Origin: Anaerolineales bacterium
GTDB taxonomy: Bacteria > Chloroflexota > Anaerolineae > Anaerolineales > Villigracilaceae
Reading direction: 5' to 3'
Length of the DNA: 47,535 bases
NCBI GenBank assembly: GCA_030018695.1
Contig: JASEHI010000011.1
Span: 1-47,535 of the forward strand
In this document: piece after piece, positions 15,381-22,641 of the stretch
Numbering within the stretch: the stretch's first letter is position 1
Layout of the letters: every line of letters begins with the position of its first letter
Program-made: the position numbers and the translations under genes
The notes under the pieces: generated by a model
Database searches by the model: none
Seen by the model: the letters and a program-made list of their open reading frames with translations, nothing else
What the model was told of the DNA's origin: nothing

Positions 15381-16301
15381 ATGGCTACCGAAACCACCGA
15401 TATTATCTTACCCCGTACCATCAGAGAAACAAATGCATATTACCGAACACGGGTTGCAATAGGTTCTAGTCGAACCTGTTCTTGCACACCAGGGCATTTA
15501 AATTGCCTGACTGCTAAAGAATGGCTTAAAAGCCAGATTGGAGTCTGGCAGTTTTTTTATGAAAGTCGAGACATTCGGGATAAAAATCTACACCCCGCTA
15601 CATTCCCGCTTTCGCTAGCGAAAAAGATTATTAGTCTATTTACTCACGAAGGCGAATTAGTGCTTGACCCATTTGTTGGCAGTGGTACGACACTATTAGC
15701 TGCTCAAGATTTGAATAGAAATGCTGTGGGTTTCGACCTTCAGGAAAAATATATAGATTTATGCGCCCACCGCCTCGTCAGTAACAACTTATTCAATCAA
15801 GCGCAACAAGTGGCTATTCAGGATGACGCCTTGCACATTTCCAATTATCTGGAGCCGTCTTCTGTTAGTTTGATATGGACTTCGCCGCCTTATGCAAATC
15901 TTTTGAACCGCAAGCGCAAAAACAAGTCTAGGCGGGAAAGAAATAATGAGCAACTTGGTAAAGTGGAACAGTATTCCCAAGACCCAAGAGACTTGGGAAC
16001 AATGCCTTTGGATGAATACACTCATGCAATTGGTGACATTTATGAGAAGTTATTGCCATTACTTCGACCAAAAGCGCGCTGTGTAATAAATGTGCCGGAT
16101 ATGTGGTGGGAAAATGAAAGAATAACAATTCACTTATCTCTTATAGATGAATTACGAAAACGGGGTTACGAACTCCGCAATACGATTATTTGGGATAGAA
16201 CCAACATCGTTAACAAGGTTGGCATTTTTGGCTGGCCAAGCAATTACATCACAATGGGTACAACTTTTGAATACTTGCTCGACTTCTGGAAACCAGCATA
16301 A
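15381..16301 (+). CDS. DNA methyltransferase of a type II restriction-modification system (N4-cytosine type inferred)
   Basis: 306 aa. AdoMet-binding motif I LDPFVGSGTT (residues 95-104) follows a motif X-like segment (FPLSLAKKIISLF, 75-87), and catalytic motif IV TSPPY is at 167-171. The X-I-IV order and the S-P-P-Y motif fit amino-methyltransferases (N4-cytosine or N6-adenine). The adjacent endonuclease belongs to the MvaI/BcnI group, whose partners make N4-methylcytosine in CCNGG-type sites, so N4C is the likely product. The gene is visibly richer in A/T than its surroundings, which suggests transfer. It ends five bases before the endonuclease remnant and is itself intact, so it may now be an orphan. 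Confidence 0.88.
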   Translation: MATETTDIILPRTIRETNAYYRTRVAIGSSRTCSCTPGHLNCLTAKEWLKSQIGVWQFFYESRDIRDKNLHPATFPLSLAKKIISLFTHEGELVLDPFVGSGTTLLAAQDLNRNAVGFDLQEKYIDLCAHRLVSNNLFNQAQQVAIQDDALHISNYLEPSSVSLIWTSPPYANLLNRKRKNKSRRERNNEQLGKVEQYSQDPRDLGTMPLDEYTHAIGDIYEKLLPLLRPKARCVINVPDMWWENERITIHLSLIDELRKRGYELRNTIIWDRTNIVNKVGIFGWPSNYITMGTTFEYLLDFWKPA

Positions 16302-16306
16302 ACAAT

Positions 16307-17214
16307 ATGGAAACATACACCAAAGAGTCGCTTATTGCCGCTTTGCAAGATATAAACAAGCGGGGTTGGATACCCAATGCCCGCCCGGGTAATGTTGGCG
16401 GTGTTGGAAATACCATTGAGGACCTGCTGGGAATTAAAGAGAATAATTTGCCCATACCCAACGCCGCAGAATGGGAATTGAAATGTCAACGTGCCAAGTC
16501 ATCAGCCTTGAAAACGCTATTTCACATGGAACCATCCCCTCGCGCCTTAAAATTTGTGCCTAAAATGTTGTTACCCAAATATGGGTGGAAACATGAACTT
16601 GCAGGTATCAATTACCCTGATGATGAAATGAGTTTCCGCCAAACGATTCATGGGCTTGAAAGAAGTGACAGGGGCTTCAAAGTAGAAGTTGACCGAAACA
16701 ATCGGAAAGTGTTGATTTCATTTGGGTGTGTTTCAAATGAGTTGAAAGAAAGAACGTCCCGAAGGTTGAATTGAGCCAATTTAGCCGTCTTTCAAAACCT
16801 TCGGGACGGTTGTGTCAACTGAAATGAAACACACCCATTTCATTTGACGCAAATGCAGTAGACTCCAAACATGCAGATTGGTTATTATCAGTCAAAAATC
16901 ACATCGGTTTAGACGAACTGAATCCGCAACCGTATTGGGGATTTGACGATTTGCATCATAAGGCAGGCACAAAACTGCTCAACTGCTTTTATGTTCAAGC
17001 CGAAGTGATGAGACAAGATGATAAAGAATTTTTCCACTACAACCGAATTCTCATTTTACAGGGCTTCGACTTCGATAATTTTCTCGCCGCATTAGCCGAA
17101 GGCAATATACTTGTAGACTTCGACGCTCGTTCAGGTCATAATCACGGAACAAAATTCAGGTTGCGTCAGAGCGCAAGACCCAAACTGTATGCCAATATTC
17201 GGGAAGTCGTGTAA
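16307..17214 (+). pseudogene. MvaI/BcnI-type restriction endonuclease, split by a MITE
   Basis: The first part (16307-16723, 139 codons) reads METYTKESLIAALQDINKRG, NVGGVGNTIEDLLGIKENNL and the catalytic-type E57-L58-K59. At 16724 a 113-bp MITE with its 9-bp duplication interrupts it, and the frame stops at 16774. From 16846 the original frame resumes (DANAVDSKHADWLL, YWGFDDLHHKAGTKL, SGHNHGTKFRL) to 17214. Removing the MITE and one duplicate gives one open frame of 261 aa, close to MvaI and BcnI as I recall them (about 240 aa). The position of MvaI's catalytic Asp appears to be Asn here, from an alignment by eye. The endonuclease is almost certainly inactive. Confidence 0.88.
16724..16836 (+). 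mobile_element. MITE copy A (113 bp) inside the endonuclease gene
   Basis: Ends are GGGTGTGTTTCA and TGAAACACACCC; inner inverted repeat ACGTCCCGAAGGTT/AACCTTCGGGACGG. It is flanked by the direct repeat ATTTCATTT at 16715-16723 and 16837-16845, a 9-bp target duplication. It has no coding capacity and must be moved by a transposase encoded elsewhere. It differs from the copy at 31736 by a single base. Confidence 0.92.
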
Positions 17215-17566
17215 AATTAAAAGGCTCTCTGGGATTTGCCGTGATAGACCGCCATATATGGTGCGTGGCGTAAGTCGGATTGGCAATCCGACCTACATCT
17301 GGCGGCACACCACGCCGATTCCCAATGAGCCATTAAAGGGGCAAACACCGCGTGCAGGCGGACGATCAGGGTTGCGCCCGCGCCTGAAGGGTTTCTGGCT
17401 CGAAGGCATTTGTCCCGCTATTACTGCTTCTTGCCGAAGGCCTAATCGGCATAAAATACCGAACTTGAATGTACGTTTTTCCTCGGTAATAACGGCATTT
17501 TAGTTCGAAATGGCTAATCATCTGGCAGTCGAACTGCCGTCCCATCTGTTTGGCAGATTGGAGATA
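17215..17566. other. Non-coding gap with palindromes
   Basis: No gene is seen. It contains a perfect-arm palindrome with GTCGGATTG and CAATCCGAC arms (17270-17296), of REP type, and a variant of the interspersed repeat, CCGAAGGCCTAATCGGC (17434-17450). The A/T content falls back toward the genome average, so the restriction cassette probably ends near 17220. Confidence 0.6.
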
Positions 17567-17568
17567 AA

Positions 17569-17594
17569 AATGCCCGGCATAACCGCCGGGCATT
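17569..17594 (-). terminator. Intrinsic terminator of the DsbA-like gene
   Basis: On the minus strand AATGCCCGGC pairs with GCCGGGCATT around a 6-nt loop and is followed by TTTTT. It lies 24 bp after the stop codon at 17618. Confidence 0.85.
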
Positions 17595-17617
17595 ATGATT
17601 TATCCAGTTTTCTGGGA

Positions 17618-18337
17618 TTACTGGCCGCTGAGCGCGGCTTCAATCGCCTGGGAAAGCTCCTCATACGAAGGAATATACCCGGGCGTAACCTGCTGCCCGT
17701 TGACAAAGACGCTGGGTGTCCCACTCACGCCGATGGCTACGCCGTCCGCAGTATCCTGTTCAATCTGCTTGCGGTAAGGATTTTCGTCGAAGCAAGTTTT
17801 GAAATCCCTCATCTTCAAACCAAGCGCATCGGCATAAGCAATCAGGCGCTTGTCGCTAAAAGCGCCCTGGTTTTCGCTGTTCCAGTTAGCAAATAGCATC
17901 TCCTTATAATCCCAAAAACGGTCTTGCTCGCCGGCGCACATGCTGGCATTGGCAGCCTGGTCAGACTCTTTGGTCGCGCTTCTATCATCAATGAATGGAA
18001 AGTGACGAAAGGTGTAATACACTTTCCCGGTCTCCACATAATTCTGGAAGATGAGCTTCTCGACATTCTCAGAATACCTGGCGCAAGCCGGGCATTGAAA
18101 ATCTTCCCAGACATCAACCTTGACTGGGGCATCGGGATTTCCTATCGCATTCCTGTTCACCGGTGCGCTAAAGGCTTGTGGCGTGATCTGGACAACACCT
18201 TCAACCGGACTTAGGGTGGGGATGATCAATGCGGCAGCGATCAACAAGGCGCCTACCGCTACCATGATGATGATCAAAACCCGCTGCTGCTTTTGCTGCC
18301 TGCGGCGTTTTTCGCGTAATTCCTGGCGTTTGCTCAT
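17618..18337 (-). CDS. Membrane-anchored DsbA-family thiol oxidoreductase
   Basis: 239 aa. A basic N-terminus (MSKRQELREKRRRQQKQQ) precedes one membrane helix (about 20-41), and the thioredoxin-like domain faces outside. The redox motif is C82-P-A-C85 in WEDFQCPACARY, and the cis-proline loop is SGTPSVFVNG. The helical insert has FWDYKEMLFANWNSE. It probably makes or repairs disulfides in exported proteins. The ATG at 18337 follows GGAGGAG. It is monocistronic with its own terminator. Substrates are unknown. Confidence 0.88.
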   Translation of the reverse strand: MSKRQELREKRRRQQKQQRVLIIIMVAVGALLIAAALIIPTLSPVEGVVQITPQAFSAPVNRNAIGNPDAPVKVDVWEDFQCPACARYSENVEKLIFQNYVETGKVYYTFRHFPFIDDRSATKESDQAANASMCAGEQDRFWDYKEMLFANWNSENQGAFSDKRLIAYADALGLKMRDFKTCFDENPYRKQIEQDTADGVAIGVSGTPSVFVNGQQVTPGYIPSYEELSQAIEAALSGQ

Positions 18338-18438
18338 TCGTTCTCCTCCAGAGTTCAAAGTAGGGAAGATTGTGCCATATTCGAGGCTGTTTGTCCAGAG
18401 CGTCAGATTAAAGGCAGATGTGAATCCACCTTACCTTC

Positions 18439-19272
18439 TTACTTCGAATGCGCCGCCAGCCAGTCGGTCATCACCTCGAACACTTGGGCCTTCTCCGGCT
18501 CGTTGTGGATTTCGTGATACCAGCCATCCCAGAGACGCAGTGTAACGTTCTTTCCGGCAGCCTCGCTAAACTGGCGGCTGGCCTCGGCGGAGGTCAGCCG
18601 GTCGGCAGTGCCGTGCATCAGCAGCAGGGGGAGCGGGAACTCGGCGGCATGTTCCAGCGCCCACAGCCCGCTATCATATATGGACACGAACATGCGCGCC
18701 GAGATTTTATCATGCACCAGCGGATCGTTCTCATAAGCCTTCACCACTGCCGGATCACGCGAAAGGGCCGCCGTTTCCAGTCCGCTGGCCTGGCTGAAGC
18801 CGGGGAAAATATTGTTCATCATCTTGCCCAGCCAAACCTTGGAGGCCGGCGGCTCGAAGGCCAGTTTCAACCAGGGAGCGGTGGCGATCACGCCGCGCAA
18901 TTCGGGCTTGCGGCGCAGGGCGTAATTCAAGGCCAGGTTGCCGCCCAGGCTGTGGCCGTAGGAGAAGCGCGGCAGGTCTGGATAGCGCGCCTCGATCTGG
19001 TCGAAAAAGGCAGCGATATCATTCATCAATGCCTCGTACGAGGGCGTATGGCCGCGCGGCCCGGCAGACTTGCCGTGCCCGCGCAGGTCGAAGCCGAGCA
19101 GGGCATAACCCTTCTCGGTCAGCGCCGCGGCGACGTGCTCGTAGCGTCCGATGTGCTCGCCATGTCCATGCACCATGCCAATGGCGGCCTTAAGCTCACC
19201 TTTTGGCGCCCAGCCTTTCGAGTACATCTGCAGGCCGTCAAAAGTCTTCCAATTCCATTCGAATGTTTCCAT
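18439..19272 (-). CDS. Alpha/beta hydrolase, monoacylglycerol lipase/lysophospholipase type
   Basis: 277 aa. The fold is signalled by GMVHGHGEHIGRYEHVAAAL near the N-terminus (oxyanion-loop HGHGEH), the nucleophile elbow YGHSLGGN, the acid in LLMHGTADRLTS and the histidine in WYHEIHNEPEK. This pattern belongs to the serine-aminopeptidase S33/lysophospholipase group. No signal peptide is present, so it is cytoplasmic. The ATG at 19272 has AGGAGG upstream; a longer start lacks one. Confidence 0.88.
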   Translation of the reverse strand: METFEWNWKTFDGLQMYSKGWAPKGELKAAIGMVHGHGEHIGRYEHVAAALTEKGYALLGFDLRGHGKSAGPRGHTPSYEALMNDIAAFFDQIEARYPDLPRFSYGHSLGGNLALNYALRRKPELRGVIATAPWLKLAFEPPASKVWLGKMMNNIFPGFSQASGLETAALSRDPAVVKAYENDPLVHDKISARMFVSIYDSGLWALEHAAEFPLPLLLMHGTADRLTSAEASRQFSEAAGKNVTLRLWDGWYHEIHNEPEKAQVFEVMTDWLAAHSK

Positions 19273-19393
19273 CTCAATCGCCTCCTGACCCGGACAAGCC
19301 CCCAACCCGCAGGGTGCTTCCCGAAAGGGACGCTACGCGGTCGCGAAGTGCGGGGACAGTCCGGAACTAAAAAAGGATTATCAACAAAGATTG

Positions 19394-20020
19394 TCAGGCT
19401 TCCCTGACAACTTCTCCTACTTCAAACCGGCAGTATGGGTCGCCTTTGGCGATGCAATGCGTTTCGGAAATTTCATATTCCTGATCCGTCGCCCAGCGCA
19501 CGGCCTCGCCAATTGATCCGAGGTACAGATAACAGACTGGCTGCTCGCTGTGACGGCCCTGGCAGATCGCACAGGTGGATTCGCAATACGCCAGGCGGTT
19601 GCCATCTTCTTCAAGCCAGGCTTTCACCTGCGGGTTTGTCTTCTTTAGCGCGCCGGCTATGCTGTTCAAGATGAACTTAATCCGTTGTCTCTGGGGCAGC
19701 AGCTTCAAGGCCACGCCGGCTATGCCCAATAGAGCAGATTGTTCCTTCAGCGCATATTGGAATGATGCCCTGCCTATTCTGCGCAACATGCCGCGCCCGC
19801 CGCGCCCATAGAAAACCTGGATGGCCTCATTCAAACGGGCATATTCAGAGGCGCGGATGCCCGGGTCGAGGTCATTGGGTGGAAATTCAGTGATGAATCG
19901 CTCGAGTCCACTGCTGCGCAGGACAGCGTGCAAGCCATGTTCGCCCATCACTTCCTGGGCGGCGACCAATGCCTGCAAGACCAGCGTATTGACAATAAAC
20001 GCCTCGTTGGGATCTTCCAT
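19394..20020 (-). CDS. V4R-domain protein with cysteine cluster
   Basis: 208 aa. The C-terminal half resembles the 4-vinyl-reductase (V4R) ligand-binding domain: CESTCAICQG, a spacer, CYLYLGSIGEAVRWA, and the closing ETHCIAKGDPYCRFEV with its cysteines. V4R domains are found in photosynthesis, phenol-sensing and archaeal regulators and bind small hydrocarbons or metals. No photosynthesis genes occur nearby, so a sensor or scaffold role is more likely. The ATG at 20020 follows GAGGAGGAGG. It is the last gene of a four-gene run (XRE, TPR, GNAT, V4R). Confidence 0.75.
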   Translation of the reverse strand: MEDPNEAFIVNTLVLQALVAAQEVMGEHGLHAVLRSSGLERFITEFPPNDLDPGIRASEYARLNEAIQVFYGRGGRGMLRRIGRASFQYALKEQSALLGIAGVALKLLPQRQRIKFILNSIAGALKKTNPQVKAWLEEDGNRLAYCESTCAICQGRHSEQPVCYLYLGSIGEAVRWATDQEYEISETHCIAKGDPYCRFEVGEVVREA

Positions 20021-20037
20021 CAAACCTCCTCCTCGGT

Positions 20038-20883
20038 TCAGCGCACCTGAAATTCGAATACCTGAAAACGATCACCTGTCTTGATGAACCCGAGCTTCTT
20101 GTATAGCGACAGCGAACTCGCATTCTCTTCCTGGGTATTGACAGTCAGACGCGAGGCGCCGCGCCGCGCCAGGGTTTGGAGCAGGTCACTGACCAGCGCG
20201 CGCCCGACTCCATGTCCCTGCGCTTCCGGCCGGACCGCGAGCCGGGCGAGGTGCGCCCCTAACGGATTCTGCGTGCTGAACTGATAGCCGATCAAACGCT
20301 GCTCACATTCAGCCACCGTAGCCAGCATCGCTTGTGAGTAAGCCAGGTTCAGCGCCGAGAACGAGTTCTGCCACAATGGATCGAACGCGTCGGCGTCAAT
20401 ATCCGCGACTGCTGGCAGGTCATAAGTCATCATCCGGCGCAATTTGATCGTCAGCCGAGGCGCGCCATCACCGGGCGTTTCACCCTTCCGCTCGAGCATG
20501 ACAATCTGCTCGCGGAGGGCAAAGCCGCTGGCTTTCAGGATTTTTCTAAACCACTCCTGTAAAGTAATGACCGCCACGTGTTTTATTTCTCTACCCATGT
20601 CAGCCTGTACCGCCTCCCACAAGATTGACCAGGCTTCCTGCACTGGTAGTTTGTCGGAGCAGACGAACAGCCGGATCCAGGCCACCTGCGGCGGGTCGGG
20701 AGGGCAAGCCAATGCAGCGACGAGGCTTCCATTCCAATCAATGACCAGATAAGGGGACGCGCCGATCCAATCCAATGGATCGCGCCAGTCCAAATGACGA
20801 TGAACGTGCGTCTCGAAGTGGATCAGGTTGGCGATCGCGCCCTGATCCGCAGACACGGCCGGCCGGACCCGAAAATCCATCAT
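20038..20883 (-). CDS. GNAT-family acetyltransferase, two-domain
   Basis: 281 aa, long enough for two GNAT folds. The C-terminal half carries the acetyl-CoA motif RLAVRPEAQGHGVGRALVSDLL followed by LTVNTQEENASSLSLYKKLGF, a standard GNAT ending. The N-terminal half begins FRVRPAVSADQGAIANLIHFE and looks like a second, degenerate GNAT domain. The start ATG at 20883 shares its A with the stop of the upstream TPR gene (TGATG), implying coupled translation. The acceptor is unknown. Confidence 0.85.
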   Translation of the reverse strand: MMDFRVRPAVSADQGAIANLIHFETHVHRHLDWRDPLDWIGASPYLVIDWNGSLVAALACPPDPPQVAWIRLFVCSDKLPVQEAWSILWEAVQADMGREIKHVAVITLQEWFRKILKASGFALREQIVMLERKGETPGDGAPRLTIKLRRMMTYDLPAVADIDADAFDPLWQNSFSALNLAYSQAMLATVAECEQRLIGYQFSTQNPLGAHLARLAVRPEAQGHGVGRALVSDLLQTLARRGASRLTVNTQEENASSLSLYKKLGFIKTGDRFQVFEFQVR

Positions 20884-21416
20884 CAGCGCCATAGACGAAG
20901 GAATAACAGCTTTTTTAGAATACGCTGTTTGAGAGTCGGTTTTTCTATCCCCATCAGCCCGGATTGCATGCTGATCACAGCCTCCGTCATTTTTCCGCCG
21001 CGTGCCTGGAGCCCGGCCAGCGCCCGCAATACTTCGGCGCACAAATCAGCCTCGCCAGCCTTTTCCAGGATTTCGGCCGAGGTTTGGTAAACGGCAAGCG
21101 CCTCGTCCCTGCGCCGGAGAGCTTCGAGCGCGGCGGCCCGGTTGGCCAGCGCCATTCCCTGACGGCGGTTGTCACCCGCAGCGGCAAAAACTGCTTCGCT
21201 GCCTATCACCGCCTCGAGCGCGGCGCTCGCCTGCCGGTTTTGCAGGAGGGCGACGCTCTGGTTATTCTTCATCTCGGCCGCCATCAGAGGCTCATCCTGG
21301 GCTGAATAGGCGGCCGCGGCTTCTGCAAACGCCTTCGCCGCCGATGAATAATCCGCCCGTGCGTATGAGGCTTTGCCTTCTTCTTCAAGCTGTCGAGGGG
21401 AGAGGTCTGCAGACAT
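20883..21416 (-). CDS. TPR-like repeat protein
   Basis: 177 aa, almost entirely alpha-helical with repeats of TPR spacing: GKASYARADYSSAAKAFAEA, MKNNQSVALLQNRQASAALE, MALANRAAALEALRRRDEAL. The C-terminus is basic and hydrophobic (ILKKLLFLRLWR), perhaps membrane-touching. It starts six bases after the XRE regulator and is coupled to the GNAT gene, so it probably acts with them as an adaptor. No specific function is recognised. Confidence 0.75.
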   Translation of the reverse strand: MSADLSPRQLEEEGKASYARADYSSAAKAFAEAAAAYSAQDEPLMAAEMKNNQSVALLQNRQASAALEAVIGSEAVFAAAGDNRRQGMALANRAAALEALRRRDEALAVYQTSAEILEKAGEADLCAEVLRALAGLQARGGKMTEAVISMQSGLMGIEKPTLKQRILKKLLFLRLWR

Positions 21417-21422
21417 AAAGCG

Positions 21423-22100
21423 CTAAAGGGTGATATCCAACAAATTCTCTGCCACCGAGCGTAGTCTGTCCCTGGGTAGCCCACTTAATTTTAACGCCAG
21501 CTCCAAATATGGACGGTTGACTGGCTTGCAAACAAAATCCTGCAATTCGGGCGGCAGTTTTTTAAATTCCTGGATGGCTTGCTGTTTGTGCCACCATTGG
21601 CCGACTGGCCCGCTCTGGTCGAAAAACGATTCGACCTGCACATTCAACAAGGGCATCAAACCTTCCAACTCTGGCAAGGGGATCGGCCGCTCGCCCAGTT
21701 CATAAGCTTTTAACCGGCTGGTCGAAATGCCAGATTGTTCTGATAGCGACTTGGGCGAAATACCTGCCTTGAGGCGCGCCTGACGCAGGAGGGTGGCGGT
21801 CATGCGCTGGCGGATGCCGGCCAGCGCAGGCAGGTTGAAAACCACGTTAGGCTGCGGATCGTCCGAAATTGCTTCCCTGCTCCAGAAGTGACTAAAAGGA
21901 AGATTTAGAAAATGCGCCAATACCTCCAGCTCCGGGAGCGAAGGCGCACGACGACCAGCCTCATAAGCGCGGAACACGCCGCCCGTCACACCAATGGCTT
22001 CGGCGCACTCATTGATTCCCCGCCGCGTGGCCAGGCGCGCGTCCCGGATCAGGACGCCTAACTTTTTCGTGCGGATGGAAACCTGGGCCTGAATGTTCAT
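21423..22100 (-). CDS. XRE-family regulator with two helix-turn-helix domains
   Basis: 225 aa. Two Cro/CI-type HTH domains lie in tandem: residues about 14-68 (GVLIRDARLATRRGINECAE, GVTGGVFRAYEAGRRAPSLP) and about 100-155 (LLRQARLKAGISPKSLSEQS, TSRLKAYELGERPIPLPELE). The last third is helical and may dimerise. The ATG at 22100 has AGAGG upstream. It heads the XRE-TPR-GNAT-V4R run. A MITE begins 30 bp upstream of its start, inside the probable promoter, so its regulation may have changed recently. Confidence 0.85.
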   Translation of the reverse strand: MNIQAQVSIRTKKLGVLIRDARLATRRGINECAEAIGVTGGVFRAYEAGRRAPSLPELEVLAHFLNLPFSHFWSREAISDDPQPNVVFNLPALAGIRQRMTATLLRQARLKAGISPKSLSEQSGISTSRLKAYELGERPIPLPELEGLMPLLNVQVESFFDQSGPVGQWWHKQQAIQEFKKLPPELQDFVCKPVNRPYLELALKLSGLPRDRLRSVAENLLDITL

Positions 22101-22130
22101 GGGTTGCCTCTCTATTCAATCAAGTCATTA

Positions 22131-22240
22131 GGGTGTGTTTCATTTCAGTTGAAACCGTCCCGAAGGTTGGCAAAAAACGATCAAATTTTCTCATCAAAAC
22201 CTTCGGGACGTTCTTACTTCAACTCATTTGAAACACACCC
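22131..22240 (-). mobile_element. MITE copy B (110 bp) upstream of the XRE gene
   Basis: Same ends as the other copies (GGGTGTGTTTCA, TGAAACACACCC) but inverted and with a diverged centre. It is flanked by AAGTCATTA at 22122-22130 and 22241-22249, a 9-bp target duplication. The inner CGTCCCGAAGGTT/AACCTTCGGGACG arms are kept, so the hairpin is conserved although the loop is not. Confidence 0.92.
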
Positions 22241-22271
22241 AAGTCATTATAGCAGAGAAGTTCGGAGTAAC

Positions 22272-22469
22272 TCAACGCCGCTGGCGGTTGGAGGCCAGAA
22301 TATCAGCGACGGAAGCGCCGAAGACCTCCGGGCTTAATTTGAAGCCGGCCGCTTCCAAGCGCGGGCCAAAGAGCGGGCGAATACCAGTCGGTTTCAATTG
22401 GCCGATTACTTTCCCATCACTATCAACGCCGCTCTGTTCAAACTTGAAAATATCGCTCAACACCACCAC
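22272..22469 (-). pseudogene. CpaF-type secretion ATPase, C-terminal remnant
   Basis: The frame VVLSDIFKFEQSGVDSDGKV followed by IGQLKPTGIRPLFGPRLEAAG matches, from memory, the extreme C-terminus of CpaF/TadA ATPases (DIFVFEQTG...ATGIRPKF). The rest of the roughly 450-residue ATPase, including the Walker motifs, is absent. It abuts and slightly overlaps the truncated gene at 22457-22624 on the same strand, so a deletion has joined two unrelated genes. Confidence 0.65.
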
Positions 22470-22624
22470 ATCGCCACATCCAACTCATCCTTCAGCCGCT
22501 GGTCACGCCGGACATGGATATTGCCATGAATGCGTTGAGTCGCTGTCTGGATGATCGTTGGAAAGGCGGATTTCGAGATCACGTCGGTATAGAATTTCCC
22601 TTTATCGTCATATTCAATCGTCAT
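22457..22624 (-). pseudogene. Truncated small protein (DUF6812-like) downstream of hutU
   Basis: 55 codons: MTIEYDDKGKFYTDVISKSA, then IHGNIHVRRDQRLKDELD, ending abruptly AMWWC. AAAGAGG precedes the ATG. The N-terminal pattern is that of a small Chloroflexota family I recall as DUF6812, which is longer; the end here is lost at the junction with the CpaF remnant. It starts 18 bp after the hutU stop and may still be translated, but is probably non-functional. Confidence 0.5.
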
Positions 22625-22641
22625 GGCAGCCTCTTTATAAC

